62,735 nucleotides of DNA, from the NCBI GenBank assembly GCA_001566745.1, contig KQ964610.1, positions 1 through 62,735 on the forward strand, read 5' to 3'. Shown in pieces: positions 20,045-30,469 of the stretch. The DNA is from Conidiobolus coronatus NRRL 28638 (taxonomy: Eukaryota; Entomophthoromycota; Entomophthoromycetes; Entomophthorales; Conidiobolaceae). The position numbers were made by a program, and so were the translations under genes. Within the stretch, counting starts at the first letter, position 1; each line of letters starts with the position of its first letter. Below the pieces are notes generated by a model. It ran no database searches, was not told the origin of the DNA, and saw nothing but the letters and a program-made list of their open reading frames with translations.

Positions 20045-20640
20045 TTAGTTTATAGAAAATCCCGCCAACTCAAAGCCCACCAGTGTATCATCATGAGAGC
20101 CCGTGCGTTCTGCAAACTCCCGAATGAAACTAATGATATGCTCTGGTGACGATTCATCCCCCATGATGTCGGCCACATGGGTATTGTTAGCAGAGACAAA
20201 CACAACATTCTTCGCACCTGGAATGGCCACCTAACTAGTCGCTAAGGACAAACCAGCGACCGTAGCAGATGTAGCAACACGCAAAGCACCGTGTTTCTTG
20301 AAGCGTGCATACCAACAGCCCAGGGGTGTGTGAAGTTTCCGCTTGCAGTTTGGGCTTTTATCAAGGTGTCAGACGTGATAGCTAAATAGCAAGCGTAATA
20401 CATCGTTGAACGCGTTCCATGTTTCATGTAGTTATTCATTGGTGTTGATTAGGGGCAGGAGTTCCAGCCTGATCTTCATAACCATCTTCTGATCACTACG
20501 ACCCTTAATTGAAACGGGGTCAGGGTCCGCCTCAACATCTCGATCAGCAGTCAAGTCTCTTCTCCAGCCGCTATTGTTGGCTCCACTTTTTACAGATATT
20601 TTCGCACGTGTTTGTGTTTGTTTGTAACTTCTCACCCGAG
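20045..20640 (-). other. GC-richer island with unrecognised minus-strand coding-like frames
   Basis: Base composition changes abruptly to visibly higher GC from about 20045, continuing with less coding signal to about 21000. Three short minus-strand frames (20045-20230, 20242-20439, 20432-20635) follow each other with frame changes. The first reads VAIPGAKNVVFVSANNTHVA and DESSPEHIISFIREFAERTG, which looks like genuine protein. No family recognised. Differences from the surrounding AT-rich DNA suggest a foreign insertion, now frameshifted. Confidence 0.35.
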
Positions 20641-21520
20641 CCTAAGCTTTGGCTGGCTTTAATGACCAGTTCTCCGTTGTTGGCGGCTGTTTGCAGACGC
20701 CATTAGCCGTCACCGGAAGATCTTTGATCTGTAGACAAACATTTAACTTTTAACAGAGAGGTTTGGTCGACCTTGTCTAAGAAATAGTGGTCGTGGTTTC
20801 AGTCTGCCCACCCACTGCATAGGCCGTAAGCACGTTCAAGTGTTGCTACCATGCTTTGAAGCACACCTCTTTTTATCGATTATTGGCTAGATGCATCCAA
20901 CAACCCGCTACGGTAGCAGCTGTCTCAAACTGGATTAATCATGCAGCCGCACCAACTTGCCACCTCGTTACCAAGTATGTCCTGCAACGAATGCTGAGGC
21001 TTTAGTAATATGAAACTCTCTTAGATATATAATTAGTTGTGGTTTGATTTCTATACCCATAGATACATCCCGTTATAAAGCTTATCGTCACCAAGCCAAC
21101 TTTGCTAATGTGATTTACAACCTTCAAGACGATGAAGAGGCTCAAGATGAGATCTCTGAATAAAACAATAGACTACTACACTTAATGCCAGAGTATTTGC
21201 TATAAATACCCTTTTGAAATATTAATTTAAGTTATTTAAAAAAACAAACATCTGTTTTGGCCTGGGTATATGTACCACACATAAGAAGCTGGATATCCTT
21301 TCTAGTTCTTATAGTCCCTATTTTATCATACTTTAATATTCTTAATAGTTCAACAGAAAATTCATCAACGGCACTCTCTTCCTTTTCATGTACTCTTGCA
21401 GCCAATCTTATCTTATATACTTTAAAAGATTATAAGATCCATCATCTCTTGATGCTGCTTTCACAGACATTCGAATATTGACCGTGGATTTAACATCGTT
21501 TTATGTCTTAACCCGTAGAT
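20640..21520. other. Mixed-composition stretch without an assignable gene
   Basis: Continues the GC-richer island to about 21000 and then returns to AT-rich DNA. A short C-terminal-like frame near 21060-21165 (KAYRHQANFANVIYNLQDD) looks coding but is not recognised. Another open frame at 21257-21481 is hydrophobic and unassigned. Confidence 0.3.
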
Positions 21521-21845
21521 ATAGCGGAGGATATGACAAAGCCGTTGTCCAAGGTCTATCTTCCCTGAGGTAATAGAAGGAAATTTATTCTACGGATTTA
21601 TAGAAAACATACCCCGGTATATACAAGGGAAAGAATTATGGCGATTAACTTACAGGTAAATCTCCCGGGAATCCCTCAAGTATTATAGTTATGTAGGTAA
21701 TTTTATTAATCCTACTTTAAAGGAGTCAAGCGAGTACGGCTTAGTAACCTCAATACAAGCTTCTCGGTATGTCCAGCAACAACAAATATACCCTGTCCTT
21801 ATGCATAATACACACATCAGTCTCAGCCTGCGTATTCTGCCCACA
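21521..21845 (+). pseudogene. Unrecognised decayed gene fragment
   Basis: Two frames joined by one frameshift near 21570 give a protein-like chain (RYSGGYDKAVVQGLSS, then FYGFIENIPRYIQGKELW, then a TAG, then YYSYVGNFINPT). No family recognised. Confidence 0.3.
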
Positions 21846-21960
21846 CATCAATAGTTTGCCCAAAAAATCTTGAGTCCTCTGTTACCGTTTCCACATTAAT
21901 GTTGTAAGCTTCCAGTTCGTTGGCAGTCCAGCTACTGCCCGATTTGCAACTTCTTATCAT
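21823..21960 (-). pseudogene. Short remnant resembling a fungal hypothetical protein N-terminus
   Basis: ATG 21958-21960 opens 45 codons containing SGSSWTANELEAYNINVE and SRFFGQ. The W-T-(A)-N-E-L-x-AYNI-V...FFG pattern recalls the N-terminal part of a widespread fungal hypothetical family that I associate with PD-(D/E)XK domains. That association is from memory and unverified. The catalytic part is not present. Confidence 0.3.
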
Positions 21961-22237
21961 AACCTCCACTGCAACTAATATACCAGATCTATTTTACAGG
22001 CAAAAACAAAATAGATATGCCTTATTCCACGATGTTTGAAAAAATATAGGAATGACTTTATAGTTGAGATAGCTGACTATTGCTATATATATATTATAAA
22101 GTAGCTTTAGATGTAGGGCTTAAGTTGGATCTCTGGTTAGCAATCGTTGAGCGTAGCAAAATATTTAAAGTCCACATTCACGAACTTTACTCTTCTGGCC
22201 AACAAAAGAAGATCTTTAACCAACACCTGGACTTTAC

Positions 22238-22627
22238 AATAATGTAGATGTTGTTGACTTTGCATCTTTATATCCTTCTATAATCATCTCAGAAAAACAT
22301 ATGCTATACCACTTACAACAAAGATAAAAAACTTTTAGAGAGGAACCTAAGAATAATTTCCCAAATATTGGAAGACCTGATAGTTGGTAGAAAAAGGTTA
22401 AAGCAATGATGGAGAGCGCAAGTGGGATAGAACGAGTTGTGTACGATAAAGCCCAATTTGCATATAAAGTTGCTGCTAACTCTTTCTATGGTGATACAGA
22501 CTTTTGCTTCTTTACAAGTTCCTCTCTTAGCGTACTTTCAGCACTTGAGTGGCTGAATCTTTCCCTTCCAAAGCCTGTGAGAATGGAGTTTGAGAAGGAA
22601 GTGGATAAGGAGCGAAAACGCTTTTAA
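22238..22627 (+). pseudogene. Family B DNA polymerase palm fragment, NCLDV-like
   Basis: Motif A (VDVVDFASLYPSIII) starts at about 22241. After a frameshift comes LLERNLRIISQILEDLIVGR, and after another shift the frame from 22406 carries YDKAQFAYKVAANSFYG (motif B) fused directly to DTD of motif C, then LPKPVRMEFEK. In a complete enzyme some 60 residues separate NSFYG from YGDTD. Here they are gone, with the junction falling at the shared YG. The combination is a eukaryotic/NCLDV type polymerase. Non-functional: frameshifted, with no exonuclease or thumb domain nearby. Confidence 0.75.
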
Positions 22628-22659
22628 TATGAGATAAATGTTGACCGATATCTTTTGTT

Positions 22660-24048
22660 TCACTTCTCTATTTCAACTATGTAATCTAATCTCACTTGCC
22701 TTGACTTAAACACTATTATTTCATCATTAAGAATATGGGATACACCTGGCATTGCCCAATAAGAATCATATCCGGCAGGAGGAGGACCACAAGTAGCTCC
22801 CATAGGTGTAAAGGTATTACCCATCGATACAGAAGCTAAAAACATGTATACAGTATTGTTAACATTACCAGAACTAGTCCAGTAACCACCATCACAATAC
22901 CCTAAAGACTTAGTAGATTGTCTAGCAAAGTAGAGCCCTTTACCAAACATAGAACCTGACTTTGCCCCTGGAGAATCATCAGGTAGTAGCAATCCTTTAC
23001 TCATAATAGAAAGCAGATTCTGAGTTCTAGTGCCATGCCATAACATCTTGACATTTCCAATCTTAGTACTACACTCTTTAAATGGTTCTTGCTGAGAGTT
23101 AAGACATATACGATAAACTCTTACTACACGTGAGTTATTTCTACAGTAACCATGAGCATTGTTCTTACTAAGTTCAAACATTCCTTTAATGAGGTTGGTA
23201 GTAGCTTCATCAGTAACAGTCTCTACTTCAACATTGAATACAGGTTTGACATCGTCTCTCTTATCTTTATCAAGATCAGCTTCTCTTTTTCTTAGGTCAT
23301 CCATTAGATTAAGGGTCTCAAGCAATGCATCACAAGTAGCCTTCTGCCCATCAATAGCTTTTTGAGAAAAGAGTAGATTCTCAAGCTCTCTAGCATTACT
23401 AACTTTATTAGGTATGATGACAAAGTAGTCTTCGTTAAGAGTGCGCATCTTATCAAAGATTTCCTTTAGTTCTTTAGATGGAAATACCTTACTAGCAATG
23501 GCTTTACCGTTAGCGTTTCTCTTACGCCCAGTATTGTTATCTAACAGTATTGCATCAGGTTCAGCTTCTCTAAGTCTCAGGAATTCAGGTAGGATACTTT
23601 CTACCTCTGTAAGTATAACAATAGCTTGCTTAACCCCAGTTCTTTGTATAACACCTAAAGGAGTCTTAAATAAACCATCACCCGCATCAAACGTAACACC
23701 AGAAGTATCTGTAATCTTATGAACATTCTTTTTCGACACTGTCTTAATCAAGTCTCTAGCAGTATCATCTTTATAGTTAATTTCGTTCAAAGCCTTCTCA
23801 ATAACATTGTATTGCTGTGCACTCTCACCGTTACCTATTTCTACCATAGCATCCTTATATCCTTTGTTTCTCTTACTTTTTAGTAGATTATTGTATTTAG
23901 TTTCTCCACCAGTATACTGATGTCTAGTACCATTACTTCCAACTCTTCCATACAACACTACTACAGTAATACCATCATCCAACAATTCTACGGTATAGAA
24001 TTTATTGTTATTGTTACCTGAGTTAAACTGGATGAGTGTACACTTCAT
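22660..24048 (-). CDS. Poly(ADP-ribose) polymerase with WGR domain
   Basis: From ATG 24046-24048 an unbroken 462-residue protein. The N-terminal WGR domain has YGRVG at residues 33-37. A middle region of about 230 residues resembles the helical regulatory part only loosely and has charged segments. The C-terminal ADP-ribosyltransferase domain contains LWHGTR (His338), GKGLYFA (Tyr373) and NDEIIVF (Glu443), that is, a complete H-Y-E triad as in active polymerising PARPs. The enzyme would transfer ADP-ribose from NAD+ to proteins, normally in response to DNA breaks. It lies tail-to-tail with a dead viral polymerase fragment, 32 bases away. PARPs occur in hosts and in some large DNA viruses, and I cannot decide which. 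It is the largest intact gene in the viral-remnant area. Confidence 0.9.
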   Translation of the reverse strand: MKCTLIQFNSGNNNNKFYTVELLDDGITVVVLYGRVGSNGTRHQYTGGETKYNNLLKSKRNKGYKDAMVEIGNGESAQQYNVIEKALNEINYKDDTARDLIKTVSKKNVHKITDTSGVTFDAGDGLFKTPLGVIQRTGVKQAIVILTEVESILPEFLRLREAEPDAILLDNNTGRKRNANGKAIASKVFPSKELKEIFDKMRTLNEDYFVIIPNKVSNARELENLLFSQKAIDGQKATCDALLETLNLMDDLRKREADLDKDKRDDVKPVFNVEVETVTDEATTNLIKGMFELSKNNAHGYCRNNSRVVRVYRICLNSQQEPFKECSTKIGNVKMLWHGTRTQNLLSIMSKGLLLPDDSPGAKSGSMFGKGLYFARQSTKSLGYCDGGYWTSSGNVNNTVYMFLASVSMGNTFTPMGATCGPPPAGYDSYWAMPGVSHILNDEIIVFKSRQVRLDYIVEIEK

Positions 24049-24201
24049 TGTCAAAATACTATCACGAATAGGGGTAATGTCTATATTTACTACAAACTTT
24101 ATTTTTCATACAAACTTTATTTTCATTCAATTTTAGAGTAAGCTAAAACTAGTCTACTTATCTGGCCGCAGTGACTACTGTGTATATTAAAAGCACTACT
24201 T

Positions 24202-24444
24202 CTTTAGGGATGAAAGCGAATTTTATAAGCACAGAAAGCGGTTATATGACAACAAGTGGAAAGAAAGGTCTGAGGCCAAAATTGTTGCGCTCTGTAAAGA
24301 TCTAGACGCTGTTGAGAAACGATGCCTCGAGCGAGGGTTGGTTTTCCACAAGAATGTTTTTAAGCAAATCGCGTACGGATTGCTCAACCTCTTTCTAGAC
24401 TATAAGCTCGCATGCTCTGTTCCTCACAAATTTATTAACGATTG
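24202..24444 (+). pseudogene. Virus-like remnant, unrecognised
   Basis: Eighty codons without ATG, ending TGA 24442-24444, with a charged helical composition (YDNKWKERSEAKIVALC, EKRCLERGLVFHKN, GLLNLFLDYKLAC). Protein-like readings continue in other frames to about 24600. No family recognised. It follows the PARP gene divergently. Confidence 0.35.
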
Positions 24445-24599
24445 AATGCGTGTATTGCTTGGGCCAACAGATCATCCAACATGTCTAAAGTTGATGTCAA
24501 AATTCGTGTGGAATATGATTTGGATTGTGTCGCATGTATGCTACCATGGTGATATTAATGCTGTTAAAAATGGTTGAATGATGACATACGATATCTTTC

Positions 24600-25478
24600 T
24601 CAGGTTCAACGCGGAATACTTATTAACTTAAGCTTTGCGGTATATTGTCAGAATTCTCAATCATACTTCAATCCAATTCCTCCTTTCCACACCAAATGTT
24701 ATTTCTATTAATAACCCTTCGGGTAATCTTTAAGCCTTATTCTTTGGAGGTCTCGTTTCAAAACACAGGTTGACCTTCAACCATTTTCAAATGGGTATCT
24801 CTTAGTGATACGCCTGCAACATGTAGTAAAAATGTGAACTATTATTTCATTGGTATCATTAGGGGGTGCGTAGGTAATATTTATTAAGAAGAATTGTTGT
24901 CGACTTTATCCCAGAGGTAACAAATAACATTTCAATTATTTTCCTTGGGTTCCCGCGGGATTGCCCCTTTATTTAACACCTACGGAGTTTACCATAAAAG
25001 GATATTTCTAATGATTGTTGCTATAAATAGCACCCTCCTCACCTATTCACTACTAGTTAATAAGGCCCGCGGACTAGCCCAAATCCCACAAGTAAAATAA
25101 ACACGATTCAGGCTTCTCGCCCCATAAGCTTAATTACCCTAGGTCTCGCTTCGTTCAAACAACCCAATTGTCAGTCACCTAATTTAGGAATATAAACCTC
25201 CTTGGATTAGTTACGGGTCTCACTTATATCAAAGATTTTTGAGAGACAAATTGCGCTTCCAATTTATTATAAGTGTCTGTAATATCATCACAAATAACAG
25301 CCACACGGTTACCAAGACGATCTGCTGTTTCTTTAAAATGAGGCGTAAACATTATTTCCAAAAATTGAAACTATTAAAAGTATGTTGAAACGATATATAC
25401 ATACTGATCCTTTGAGTCAAAAGCACTATTTTGGAAATAGTAACACTACAGCATATCCAATGCCATACAGCATACCCA
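24600..25478. other. Gene-poor stretch, nothing recognised
   Basis: No coding family, RNA gene or obvious repeat seen. A few GC-rich short words occur near 24950 and 25070. Confidence 0.4.
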
Positions 25479-25691
25479 ATGCCACTTAAAAAACCTTTGC
25501 TACTAGCTATACGTTGTGATAGTAAAACTACTAAAGGTGAAACATGTAAAAATAGAGCTAATGAGAATCTACCACAATGTAAACAAACATTGATCATACG
25601 CAAAAAGATTCAAAGGTGTTTGAACAAAGCTGTTAAAGAATGTTTAAAAATCCTAGAAAATTTCCAAAGTTCCATATTAGCCATACCCTAA
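25479..25691 (+). CDS. Small zinc-motif ORF with one altered ligand, 70 aa
   Basis: From ATG 25479 the product has Cys13, Cys23, Cys34 and then Thr37 where a His is expected, so the C-x9-C-x10-C-x2-H spacing of the 14775-15032 protein is preserved exactly but the fourth ligand is lost. The C-terminus is a helical, basic tail (RKKIQRCLNKAVKECL). Probably a decaying copy of the same virus-like family. Confidence 0.4.
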   Translation: MPLKKPLLLAIRCDSKTTKGETCKNRANENLPQCKQTLIIRKKIQRCLNKAVKECLKILENFQSSILAIP

Positions 25692-26785
25692 AGCTAAACA
25701 TATATCTATCTAAAAACTATCGTCCCGAAAGTAGTGTATATTTACAGTGATAAAATGATTATAATAGATAAATTTGGTAGTAGTTCATTTTGATAATGCT
25801 CTTTGTATCAAAAATGGTACTGTTCAAAATAATATGCGTAAAGTTAAAGCCGATTTTGAGAATGAATGCACTAAATTGATGTGTGAAACTAACTTATGCG
25901 CGGATTATAAATCGGGGGAGATAGTATTTAAATAATAGTTGCCATAATAGCGTCCCAGTTTTTGCGTGCCCACACGCTCGAATTAGAACATCAGTCTAAA
26001 TTATTAAGCTATAATACAATTAGCCCTGGAGACATACATAGTACTCAAACTAAGCAACATTCACGAACCCTATGGGAACCCTATCATATCAGCAGTAGTA
26101 CGCAGCCTAAAATTAAGAGCACCGCCTTCTATGGTTAAGGTTCGTTGGGAAAGGACGTTGGACCTATTTGAATATTGATATTAAGCAAGAATTTGAGCAA
26201 TATGCTGGCTATAATCCCAAATAATGGCTATATATGGAGCTATACGAATTGTAGTAATACATCATTGACCCAATAACAAATGCGACACATCTATAGTATA
26301 CTTGGTTGTATACCTGATCAAAGCCTAGCTAGGGGTCGTCTATTGCAAACCTATCGTGAGTTAATCGCATTTATTGCTAATGTATTTTGTCTTTTGGATA
26401 GCATAGGGGTTAACGGGTAGCACTGACAATTAACTGGCATACTCCATTCACTAAGGGGTAGAACTTCCCTTGCAGAGATAAGATTTGAAGACAATAGCAT
26501 GTCGTATCTTAATCCTTCTGTGTTATTCCCAGTGCATAATCTAATATACCTACAGGTTGCATAGTAGCCCAATATTAACAAAAAACATCAACATCTACAT
26601 GTTCCAAGAAAACAGTGTCTATATTCCTTTGCGAACGATTCTATTGTTTTAGAACCTGTTTATTTGATGAACGACTAAGTAATACATAATACAATAAAGT
26701 CTCACAAAACACTTCGATATCTATCCATCATTTCCTTTTTTATTAACATCTAACAAAGGTTCATCTAAGTTAAGATATTCTTTAC
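25692..26785. other. Gene-poor stretch
   Basis: A short plus-strand frame near 25833-25935 (MRKVKADFENECTK) looks protein-like but is too short to assign. Otherwise nothing is recognised. Confidence 0.35.
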
Positions 26786-26950
26786 ATGAAACTATTTATA
26801 ACTTCTTTTATACTATTTACAGCTGGGGTTTACGGACAATCGACTGGGCAACCTTGTCGTGTAAAAGCTACCCGAAACACTATTCCTGTTAGCGTACCTG
26901 CATATAATCTTCAAAGCATTCCTCCCCCAGCAAGAGTAGAAAACAGTTGA
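26786..26950 (+). CDS. Putative short secreted peptide, 54 aa
   Basis: ATG 26786 begins a classical signal peptide (MKLFITSFILFTAGVYG) followed by a short polar, Pro-rich segment containing one Cys and ending at TGA 26950. It could be a small secreted protein or the first exon or remnant of a longer secreted protein. No family recognised. Confidence 0.4.
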   Translation: MKLFITSFILFTAGVYGQSTGQPCRVKATRNTIPVSVPAYNLQSIPPPARVENS

Positions 26951-27187
26951 TGAAAATTACGATTCATTGTTACTCTTGCGATGAGCCACGATGGGTTTAC
27001 CTAAAACTGTAATAATTGTAAATAATGACCACAAGTATATTTGCTAAAAAGTTTTTTGCTTCCTTATCACGAGTACCGTTTATAAGTAGTATATGAGATA
27101 TTCTGGTTAATTTAGCTCAAATTTAGTATGAACTCTGCTCAATTTTTTAACTTTAATAGAAGTACGTTATTAACACATAATGTTATT

Positions 27188-27809
27188 NNNNNNNNNNNNN
27201 NNNNNNNNNNNNNNNNNNNNNNNNNNNNNNNNNNNNNNNNNNNNNNNNNNNNNNNNNNNNNNNNNNNNNNNNNNNNNNNNNNNNNNNNNNNNNNNNNNNN
27301 NNNNNNNNNNNNNNNNNNNNNNNNNNNNNNNNNNNNNNNNNNNNNNNNNNNNNNNNNNNNNNNNNNNNNNNNNNNNNNNNNNNNNNNNNNNNNNNNNNNN
27401 NNNNNNNNNNNNNNNNNNNNNNNNNNNNNNNNNNNNNNNNNNNNNNNNNNNNNNNNNNNNNNNNNNNNNNNNNNNNNNNNNNNNNNNNNNNNNNNNNNNN
27501 NNNNNNNNNNNNNNNNNNNNNNNNNNNNNNNNNNNNNNNNNNNNNNNNNNNNNNNNNNNNNNNNNNNNNNNNNNNNNNNNNNNNNNNNNNNNNNNNNNNN
27601 NNNNNNNNNNNNNNNNNNNNNNNNNNNNNNNNNNNNNNNNNNNNNNNNNNNNNNNNNNNNNNNNNNNNNNNNNNNNNNNNNNNNNNNNNNNNNNNNNNNN
27701 NNNNNNNNNNNNNNNNNNNNNNNNNNNNNNNNNNNNNNNNNNNNNNNNNNNNNNNNNNNNNNNNNNNNNNNNNNNNNNNNNNNNNNNNNNNNNNNNNNNN
27801 NNNNNNNNN
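27188..27809. other. Assembly gap (Ns)
   Basis: A run of 622 undetermined bases. Its right edge lies 34 bases before the start codon of an intact PD-(D/E)XK ORF, so that gene's upstream region is unknown. The apparent frames across it are artefacts. Confidence 0.99.
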
Positions 27810-27843
27810 AACTAATTGAAATTAAATTAAAAAATAAATATAA

Positions 27844-28272
27844 ATGGAAAGCCTAAAGATATTATTAGAACAAGTTGAAGAGACTTACTCTGAGAACGAT
27901 GTTACATCTTTGTGTTTATGTATGCTTGAGTTAGCCGGAAAGACTTTCACTAACGGTTACAAGATTACAACCCAAGCCGTTTCTTTAGACTTAATACCAG
28001 ATATATCAATTAGAATTCTTTTCAACAATAATCCTTTAATAGTTATTGAATGCAAAGGTGGAAACGGTCATGCTTCAAATCATTATAATAAAAGTTTAAA
28101 GCAAATTAAAAACTATATAGAAATATTGCAATATCCATATGGGTTTTTAGTTTTTCCTAATAGAAGTATATTTCTAACTAAAGGCAACCGAGAAGCCAAT
28201 ATTAAAGCCGAGTGGGAAAACAATACGTTAGATAATACTAAAGATATCATCGACACTATCAAAGACCTTTAA
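27844..28272 (+). CDS. PD-(D/E)XK nuclease-like protein, family A, 142 aa
   Basis: An intact small protein with the layout of a PD-(D/E)XK phosphodiesterase core: a helical N-terminus, FTNGYKITTQ, Asp53 in IPDISIRI, then LIVIECKGG with Glu69 and Lys71 (E-x-K), and Gln87/Tyr91 in QIKNYIE (the Q-x3-Y element of RecB-like members). It then reads PYGFLVF. The C-terminus is Asn/Asp-rich and ends KDIIDTIKDL, like its relatives at 51379-51828 and 60749-61186. The size suggests a single nuclease domain without a DNA-binding partner domain. Activity is inferred from residues only. Confidence 0.7.
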   Translation: MESLKILLEQVEETYSENDVTSLCLCMLELAGKTFTNGYKITTQAVSLDLIPDISIRILFNNNPLIVIECKGGNGHASNHYNKSLKQIKNYIEILQYPYGFLVFPNRSIFLTKGNREANIKAEWENNTLDNTKDIIDTIKDL

Positions 28273-30469
28273 TTTAACTTTTAAATTTTGGGTTTATAGA
28301 CCATCAAAGACTCTTATTTTCGTAATTCTATGTTGCTATATGCTATAGTAATTGGAAGACAATTCAAACACCTTTAAAGGTCTAGCAACTGATAATAAAT
28401 CGTAGTAAGTATTCAAATCTGCCATTATCCAATTTAATAGGGCTGAAAAGAAGATTAGTGTTAAAAATTGAGCCGTGAAGCTTAAGCAAGTATATAGGTG
28501 TTAGCTCTGCTTTGTTTGCTAGTTAATAATAAATTTGTCAATAACAGGACATTAATGCAGCTTTAGTTAAATATTTAGTTGTTTCAGCCGCAGTTCAATG
28601 GCCTGGAGAAGTTGTATCATAGAGTTTCCCTCGCACCATTTACTCACCAATTTATAGTAAAGTTGATGGGATTCTGAGGCGACTTTATAACTTTAAGTGA
28701 AATTCTAACTGAGTATCAGGCTTCAGAGCATAGAATTCATAACAGCAAGCTTATTCTAGCTTCTTTGTTATTCAAAGAGAATTTACCACCCGAAAATTAT
28801 AAACAAAAGAACTTCAAGAAGCTGAAATTTTACCAAAATACCGATGTCCTTATACTTGGGTTGTTACAATACAACTATCTAATATATTTCAACTGTGAAA
28901 CTTTGGAAATGGCGAGGACTTTGTACCTTTCAGCGCATCATGTTTATTTCACCTACTGGCCCTTATGACCTCGTTTCTACAAACCACACATCTGGCCGCG
29001 TGATCCTGTTTGAACTTCACTCTGAAAATAGCTCAATAACTATTACTTAAGTACTTGCGACGAATCGGCCTTGCCCAAGCATATTTGTTACTACCGAAGA
29101 TCAGCTAATTCAAGGTTAAGTCTAACATGTCTACATGGCCCAAACTGTACGCCAACTTAACGAATAAGTCTGCTTTGAAATAAATAAAGAAGCCTACAAG
29201 GGGCTAGGTAGTTATTATTTTTATTTGCAAACAATCCATTAGTAACACGACCACATATCCAACCAGAATGATAAAAGAAATGTCATAAAGATTATAAAAT
29301 ATTTATATGATCAGAACCAAAAGAAACTTTAATACAATTGATAGTCTCTTAGCATCTTGACCGATTTCTTTTTTTACTTCAGACTTTTTGAATTCAAATA
29401 AAATGCTCAACAGGGACTCGATAAGATATTTGTCTAAACTAACCTCTCTATTTGAGCACCATTAGACAATTAACTCTGCGTATACTAATTTAACTTCATT
29501 ATTAGTAACATTTGATAACTTATAAAGCAATAGCTTCGTATACCCTGATAACAACAAAAAACCTCCATACTGAGATCCAACTCTGTTTCTCTAAGTCTAA
29601 ATAAGATATATTAATACTGATTTCTTGATTAAACACAAAATATTGGCATAATCAGTGAGTGTTGAGCCAAGGAAAAAGAGTGCATTATACTAAACATTGT
29701 TATTAAAACATTTTTTGAGGCATTGGAGCTACCCCAGCAAATTCGGTTTCAAACATGTTGTCTCCCCAATTACTTCTTATCGAAGAAAATCAGCAAGGAT
29801 TAAGCAAACTTCGCCAGAGCCGGAGCATCACTCAAGCACTCTGTAGCGTGAAATACAATTACAGGAAACAAACCTCTATTTCACTAACAGTAAGTATCCG
29901 TTTAAGAAAATAACAACAGTTGCAAAGACTGGAGAATATATAATCTTCATGATTGCAGACCACCTCAATGATAACGTAATTAATGGCGGGTAATTCAAAC
30001 AAGCGAATAGAATCTTGGTGATTAGTTTTTTTTCTCAATAGTCGACCTTTCGTATATAACGATAACATCACTTCCAAACCATCATCCCCTTTAAAGCTAC
30101 TATTTTCATGAAGGGGTTACCTTTGAACAAGTCAGAAAGCAATTCCAAAATCAGAAGCGCCAGTAAAAAGGATAAACAGCTCTGTAAAGAGTGTATGGGC
30201 TAGCTGAGTATCCGGCGTTAAAAAATCTTTACTCTTCTGTACTTCGAACAGTAATTTCTTGCCTCGCCTGCCAACTACGGAAGAGATCCACCCATATAGA
30301 ACCTACCTATAATATTTGTACTACCCACTTTTTTTGTAAAAAAGTTGGCGCCTACGACATTGGGAGTACATAGGCAGAGCAGACCCCTGGGCCAAAAATT
30401 TTGCTATAAATTGTGCTCAGGCCCCGCCATTGTTTTTATTAAAAATACGATTGTAATTAAATATTTATT
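28273..30469. other. Gene-poor stretch of 2.2 kb
   Basis: One protein-like plus-strand segment at about 28702-28968 (EYQASEHRIHNSKLIL, FKENLPPENYKQKNFKK) may be a gene remnant of unknown family. The rest has dense stops and no recognised repeat or RNA gene. Confidence 0.35.

Noticed and set aside
23159-23722. Plus-strand frames opposite the PARP gene
   Set aside because: Ser/Leu-rich antisense shadows.
27128-27856. Two long open frames of 242 and 211 codons
   Set aside because: They run almost entirely through Ns and have no real sequence support.
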